Positions 6,015 through 7,323 of a stretch of 7,323 nt of DNA are shown here, one piece after another. This DNA is from CAZQAA01 sp964591255 (GTDB lineage: Bacteria > Desulfobacterota > DSM-4660 > Desulfatiglandales > Desulfatiglandaceae). The position numbers and the translations under genes were made by a program. Below the pieces are notes generated by a model. That model had not been told where the DNA came from. It saw only the letters and a program-made list of their open reading frames with translations, and ran no database searches. The stretch is from contig CAZQAA010000011.1 in the NCBI GenBank assembly GCA_964591255.1, positions 1 through 7,323 of the forward strand, written 5' to 3'. The stretch's first letter is position 1, and each line of letters opens with the position of its first letter.

Positions 6015-6115
6015 CGACACCTGATCTTTTGACGGGCGGGAAAAGGTATGTTTGTAGATAAAAGAGAGGCTTGCTCGCCCTGTTGTTTTGTTTAAGCAGG
6101 TGTCGGAATAGACAC
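6015..6115 (+). promoter_or_regulatory. Structured leader with two mutually exclusive pairings before the flavoprotein gene
   Basis: CGACACCTG at 6015-6023 can pair perfectly with CAGGTGTCG at 6097-6105, and GGGCG at 6034-6038 with CGCCC at 6076-6080 nested inside it. The strand GTGTC at 6100-6104 can instead pair with GACAC at 6111-6115 across a six-base loop, forming a hairpin that ends five bases before the ribosome site GAGGAG (6121-6126). The two folds cannot coexist. This is the layout of a regulated leader, but it matches no riboswitch class I recognise. The pairings are visible; regulation is inference. Confidence 0.4.
6048..6095 (+). CDS. Possible 15-codon leader peptide rich in cysteine
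   Basis: ATG at 6048 opens a 15-codon frame reading MFVDKREACSPCCFV, ending with TAA at 6093-6095. Three of its last seven codons are Cys. The stop lies one base before the 3' arm of the long leader stem (6097-6105), so a ribosome translating it would disturb the inner stem and block that pairing. The upstream sequence is G- and A-rich (GGGCGGGAAAAGG), but the purine run is too close to the ATG to be a good ribosome site. Such a short frame can arise by chance. Confidence 0.2.
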   Translation: MFVDKREACSPCCFV

Positions 6116-6133
6116 TGATTGAGGAGATAGCCT

Positions 6134-7323
6134 ATGGAAGAAAGAGATGTAATGGAAGTGGATGTCCTGTTCGTGGGAGGAGGAATCGCGGGCCTTAGCG
6201 GTGCATATCATCTTGCGAATTTGATCCGGAAACATAACGAAAAGGTTGAACAGGAAGGAAACGGCAAAAAATTAGATGAAATCATGATCGCTGTTCTGGA
6301 AAAGGCTGCTTTTGTAGGTTCGCATGGTATATCAGGAGCTGTTATGGATCCGGTTGCCATTAAGGAACTTATGCCGGATTTCCTTGAACAGGGAGCACCG
6401 CTGGAAGGGGAAGTGACCCGGGAGCAGGTCTGTTTACTGACCGAGAAAGGCCTGATTAAGGCTCCGATTATTCCACCTCCCCTTAATAACCATGGCTCCT
6501 ATGTTGTCTCTCTCTCCAGATTGACTGAATGGCTTGGCGAGAAGACCGAGTCTGCCGGAATTGATATCTTTCCTGGATTTTCAGGGACCGAGGTTATCTA
6601 TGATAGTGACCGGGTAATCGGGGTCAGGACCGGCGACAAGGGGATCGGTTCTGATGGCAGTAAGAAGGCCAATTATGAGCCCGGCATTGATCTCCATGCC
6701 AAGGTGACTGTCTTTGCCGAAGGTTCAAGGGGAAACCTTGTCAAGACCCTGATCCAGAAATTTGGTCTTGATGAGGGAAAAAACCCCCAGAATTATGTGG
6801 TCGGCGTAAAAGAGGTCTGGGAACTCCCTGAAGGCAGGATAAATCCGGGTGATGTCATTCATACAATGGGCTATCCCCTGGGAAGTGATACCTACGGCGG
6901 GGGGTTTATATACGGCATGAAAAACAACATGGTCTCTCTGGGCCTGATGACAGGGCTCGATTATAAGGATCCATGCCTTGATCCCCACGCGCGATTCCAG
7001 AAGTTCAAACTGCATCCGTATGTGGCGGATATCCTGAAAGATGGAAAGATGGTCCAGTACGGGGCGAAAACCGCTCCGGTAGGGGGGTATTTCTCCATCC
7101 CTAAGAGTGTATTGGATGGCGCTATAATTATCGGGGACTCGGCAAGTCTTTTTATCAGCCAGAAGATCAAAGGGATTCATGTGGCCATGAAATCCGGCAT
7201 GCTCGCGGCCGAAACCATTCTGGATGCCCTGCTCGCGGATGATTTTTCCGAAACCCGGTTACAGAACTATGAAACCAGTCTGTTTGACAGCTATATCGGA
7301 AAGGATCTCTATAAGGCCCGCAA
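6134..7323 (+). CDS. Electron-transfer flavoprotein:quinone oxidoreductase-like flavoprotein (FixC/ETF-QO family), C-terminus cut by the window
   Basis: The first 396 codons are open to the window end. The N-terminal FAD-binding motif is VGGGIAGLSGAYHL, with GGGIAG at 15-20 and an acidic E56 closing the second strand. Family landmarks follow in order: SGAVMDP at 67-73, VVSLSRLTEWLGE at 124-136, VFAEGSRGNL at 193-202, VGVKEVWELPEG at 223-234, GLDYKDP at 274-280, SIPKSVLDG at 321-329, IIIGDSAS at 331-338 and KIKGIHVAMKSGMLAAE at 344-360. Family role: passing electrons from reduced electron-transfer flavoprotein to the membrane quinone pool. Full ETF-QO proteins have about 550 residues with a C-terminal ferredoxin-like 4Fe-4S domain; FixC proteins stop near 430. 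The missing part would decide which this is. The start has GAGGAG seven bases upstream. It probably belongs to a separate transcription unit from the permease genes. Confidence 0.92.
   Translation, partial: MEERDVMEVDVLFVGGGIAGLSGAYHLANLIRKHNEKVEQEGNGKKLDEIMIAVLEKAAFVGSHGISGAVMDPVAIKELMPDFLEQGAPLEGEVTREQVCLLTEKGLIKAPIIPPPLNNHGSYVVSLSRLTEWLGEKTESAGIDIFPGFSGTEVIYDSDRVIGVRTGDKGIGSDGSKKANYEPGIDLHAKVTVFAEGSRGNLVKTLIQKFGLDEGKNPQNYVVGVKEVWELPEGRINPGDVIHTMGYPLGSDTYGGGFIYGMKNNMVSLGLMTGLDYKDPCLDPHARFQKFKLHPYVADILKDGKMVQYGAKTAPVGGYFSIPKSVLDGAIIIGDSASLFISQKIKGIHVAMKSGMLAAETILDALLADDFSETRLQNYETSLFDSYIGKDLYKAR

Larger units (their letters stand above)
5838..6133. other. AT-rich spacer between permease and flavoprotein genes
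   Basis: No gene of ordinary size lies here. The first half is AT-rich, without a clear terminator for the permease operon, and contains small palindromes (GGATATCC at 5873-5880, ATTTTAAAAT at 5911-5920). The second half is less AT-rich and holds the predicted promoter, leader RNA and tiny ORF listed separately, then the ribosome site GAGGAG at 6121-6126 of the flavoprotein gene. Confidence 0.6.

Noticed and set aside
6725..7180. Minus-strand reading frame of about 150 codons opposite the flavoprotein gene
   Set aside because: The plus strand has unmistakable ETF-QO motifs throughout; the antisense frame shows no domain pattern and no ribosome site worth noting.

Overview
The window reads as chromosomal DNA from a Gram-negative bacterium. 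It encodes a lipobox lipoprotein, a Sec-exported protein, a periplasm-facing sensor kinase and an ETF:quinone oxidoreductase-type flavoprotein. The moderate base composition, the HD-GYP signalling protein and the style of the flavoprotein are compatible with Desulfobacterota or another deltaproteobacterial-type lineage. That placement is inference from gene style, not from a phylogenetic marker. No tRNA, rRNA, CRISPR array, transposase or attachment site was seen.

Layout: (1) Positions 25-1020, minus strand: a membrane-anchored HD-GYP protein, predicted to degrade cyclic di-GMP. (2) Positions 1021-1550: a long AT-rich divergent intergenic region with three dyads and no convincing gene. (3) Positions 1551-3682: an OmpR/PhoB-type response regulator and a sensor histidine kinase, joined by an ATGA overlap. 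(4) Positions 3699-3772: a control region with CTTAA-like elements repeating about every 11 bp in front of a -10 box. This is the architecture expected for OmpR-family regulators. (5) Positions 3795-5837: a tight three-gene unit of a small proline-rich lipoprotein, a proline-rich exported protein and a YbiR-type permease of the ArsB/NhaD/SLC13 superfamily. (6) Positions 5838-6133: an AT-rich spacer whose last ~120 bases can fold in two mutually exclusive ways around a tiny Cys-containing ORF. (7) Positions 6134-7323: an ETF:quinone oxidoreductase-like flavoprotein, cut off by the window edge.

Working model: the kinase has a Cache-like extracytoplasmic sensor between two membrane helices. It would phosphorylate the regulator, which would bind the CTTAA array and switch on the lipoprotein/exported protein/permease unit. 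The substrate of the permease and the roles of its two proline-rich partners are not readable from sequence. This five-gene sensor-plus-envelope-transporter module is the best candidate here for an undescribed system. The most striking unexplained DNA signal is a perfect 15-bp inverted repeat with a 7-nt loop inside the permease gene (5267-5303). The HD-GYP gene and the flavoprotein gene look like separate transcription units.
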